The notes under the pieces were generated by a model that was given only the letters and a program-made list of their open reading frames with translations, did no database searches and was not told the DNA's origin. This document shows, piece by piece, positions 63,715-64,000 of a stretch of DNA of 64,000 nucleotides (position 1 is the first letter of the stretch; every line of letters begins with the position of its first letter). A program made the position numbers and the translations under genes. Source of the DNA: CAZOZZ01 sp965247425 (GTDB taxonomy: Bacteria; Acidobacteriota; Terriglobia; 20CM-2-55-15); assembly GCA_965247425.1 (NCBI GenBank), contig OZ252023.1, positions 1,240,001 to 1,304,000 of the forward strand, in the 5' to 3' direction.

Positions 63715-64000
63715 GCCGCCCGAACGTGGAGGTGGCCGACATCTTTCGTGCCGCCGGAAACCACTACCTGGAGAGTTGCCGCCAGTTCACCGACCGCCAA
63801 CAGCGCAAGGTCATGCGTGCCATCACCGGTTGCCGCACCGCCGCGCTGGGCGGTCATATCGACGTGTGCACCGGTTGCGGCGAGGAAACGGGGCTATCGT
63901 TCAACTCGTGCCGTGACCGCCATTGTCCCAAGTGTCAGGCTCAGGCCCGCCAACGATGGTTGGAAGCGCGCCAGAGTGAGTTGCTTCCCATTCCGTATTT
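63711..64000 (+). CDS. IS91-type transposase, 3' partial
   Basis: The visible 96 residues contain the N-terminal zinc-binding region of IS91-family (Y2 rolling-circle) transposases: RAAGNHYLES, CTGCGEETGLSFNSCRDRHCPKCQ, with cysteines and a histidine spaced C-x2-C..C-x3-HC-x2-C. The catalytic tyrosines lie beyond the window. It overlaps the recombinase stop by ATGA. Confidence 0.85.
   Translation, partial: MSRPNVEVADIFRAAGNHYLESCRQFTDRQQRKVMRAITGCRTAALGGHIDVCTGCGEETGLSFNSCRDRHCPKCQAQARQRWLEARQSELLPIPY

Larger units (their letters stand above)
62809..64000 (+). mobile_element. IS91-type element, right part cut by the window edge
   Basis: A tyrosine recombinase gene overlapped by the 5' part of an IS91-type transposase gene (ATGA). 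This pair is known from a subgroup of IS91-like elements. Left and right ends were not located. Confidence 0.65.

Noticed and set aside
62832..64000. One long recombinase-transposase fusion gene
   Set aside because: The recombinase C-terminal motifs are in a different frame with its own stop overlapping the transposase ATG, so two genes with a frameshift in the first is the better reading.

Overview
The window (64 kb, moderately high G+C) looks like a chromosome segment of an Acidobacteriota-type bacterium. The reasons are four relatives of the acidobacterial duplicated orphan permease (ADOP, MacB/FtsX-like) family, a large Oar-like TonB-dependent receptor with an N-terminal carboxypeptidase-regulatory domain, a DUF5916 outer-membrane protein, two tandem DUF507 genes and amidohydrolases fused to PD40 propellers. 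No rRNA gene and no complete tRNA gene was seen. The phylum call is inference from gene content, not from a marker phylogeny.

Layout. 1-0.9 kb: end of a DUF4097-type beta-helical protein. 0.9-5.4 kb: two insertion sequences, an IS4-like element (DUF6788 partner plus DDE transposase) and an IS21-family element (istA/istB), with a perfect 113-bp direct repeat on either side of the IS21 copy. 5.8-9.1 kb: TonB receptor. 9.25-10.25 kb: a decayed mosaic of pieces of the three genes that follow it. 10.5-15.4 kb: intact DUF5916 protein, trans-sulfuration PLP enzyme and rsgA. 15.6-18.7 kb (minus strand): VTT/DedA-like membrane protein and a phosphonate-type ABC transporter (phnC, two phnE) without a binding-protein gene. 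19.1-22.3 kb: histidine kinase, response regulator, exported methyltransferase. 22.5-28.6 kb: two ADOP permeases fused or broken by single-base indels, then a truncated third. 28.7-33.2 kb: thioesterase, transposase remnant, HicBA, HAD phosphatase, GAF-GAF-ANTAR regulator, two DUF507 genes. 33.4-34.7 kb: dicarboxylate/amino acid symporter. 35.1-37.1 kb: a family of short peptides (E/L-rich leader, low-complexity tail) around a secreted triple-repeat protein. 37.2-45.3 kb: amidohydrolase, Smr protein, MtfA-type peptidase, P1 peptidase, S1-domain protein. 45.7-48.2 kb: fourth ADOP permease. 48.7-62.2 kb: a complete glycogen gene set (glgC, glgX, glgB, malQ, glgA, glgP) followed by pckA. 62.8 kb-end: tyrosine recombinase plus the start of an IS91-type transposase.

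How it works together. The glycogen cluster covers ADP-glucose synthesis (GlgC), chain elongation (GlgA), branching (GlgB), debranching (GlgX), disproportionation (MalQ) and phosphorolysis (GlgP). The neighbouring PEP carboxykinase could feed it by gluconeogenesis. Genes alternate in strand, so it is not one operon. It lies between two direct-repeat fragments of a tRNA 3' end (45.4 and 62.6 kb).

Most notable. (1) At least four families of intergenic inverted repeats (A, B, C, D) sit on or next to stop codons and often at convergent gene ends; family A copies bracket glgB in opposite orientation. (2) The 9.25-10.25 kb mosaic is a scar of an older tandem array of the downstream three-gene unit. 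(3) A previously unrecognised-looking family of short peptides shares an upstream block.
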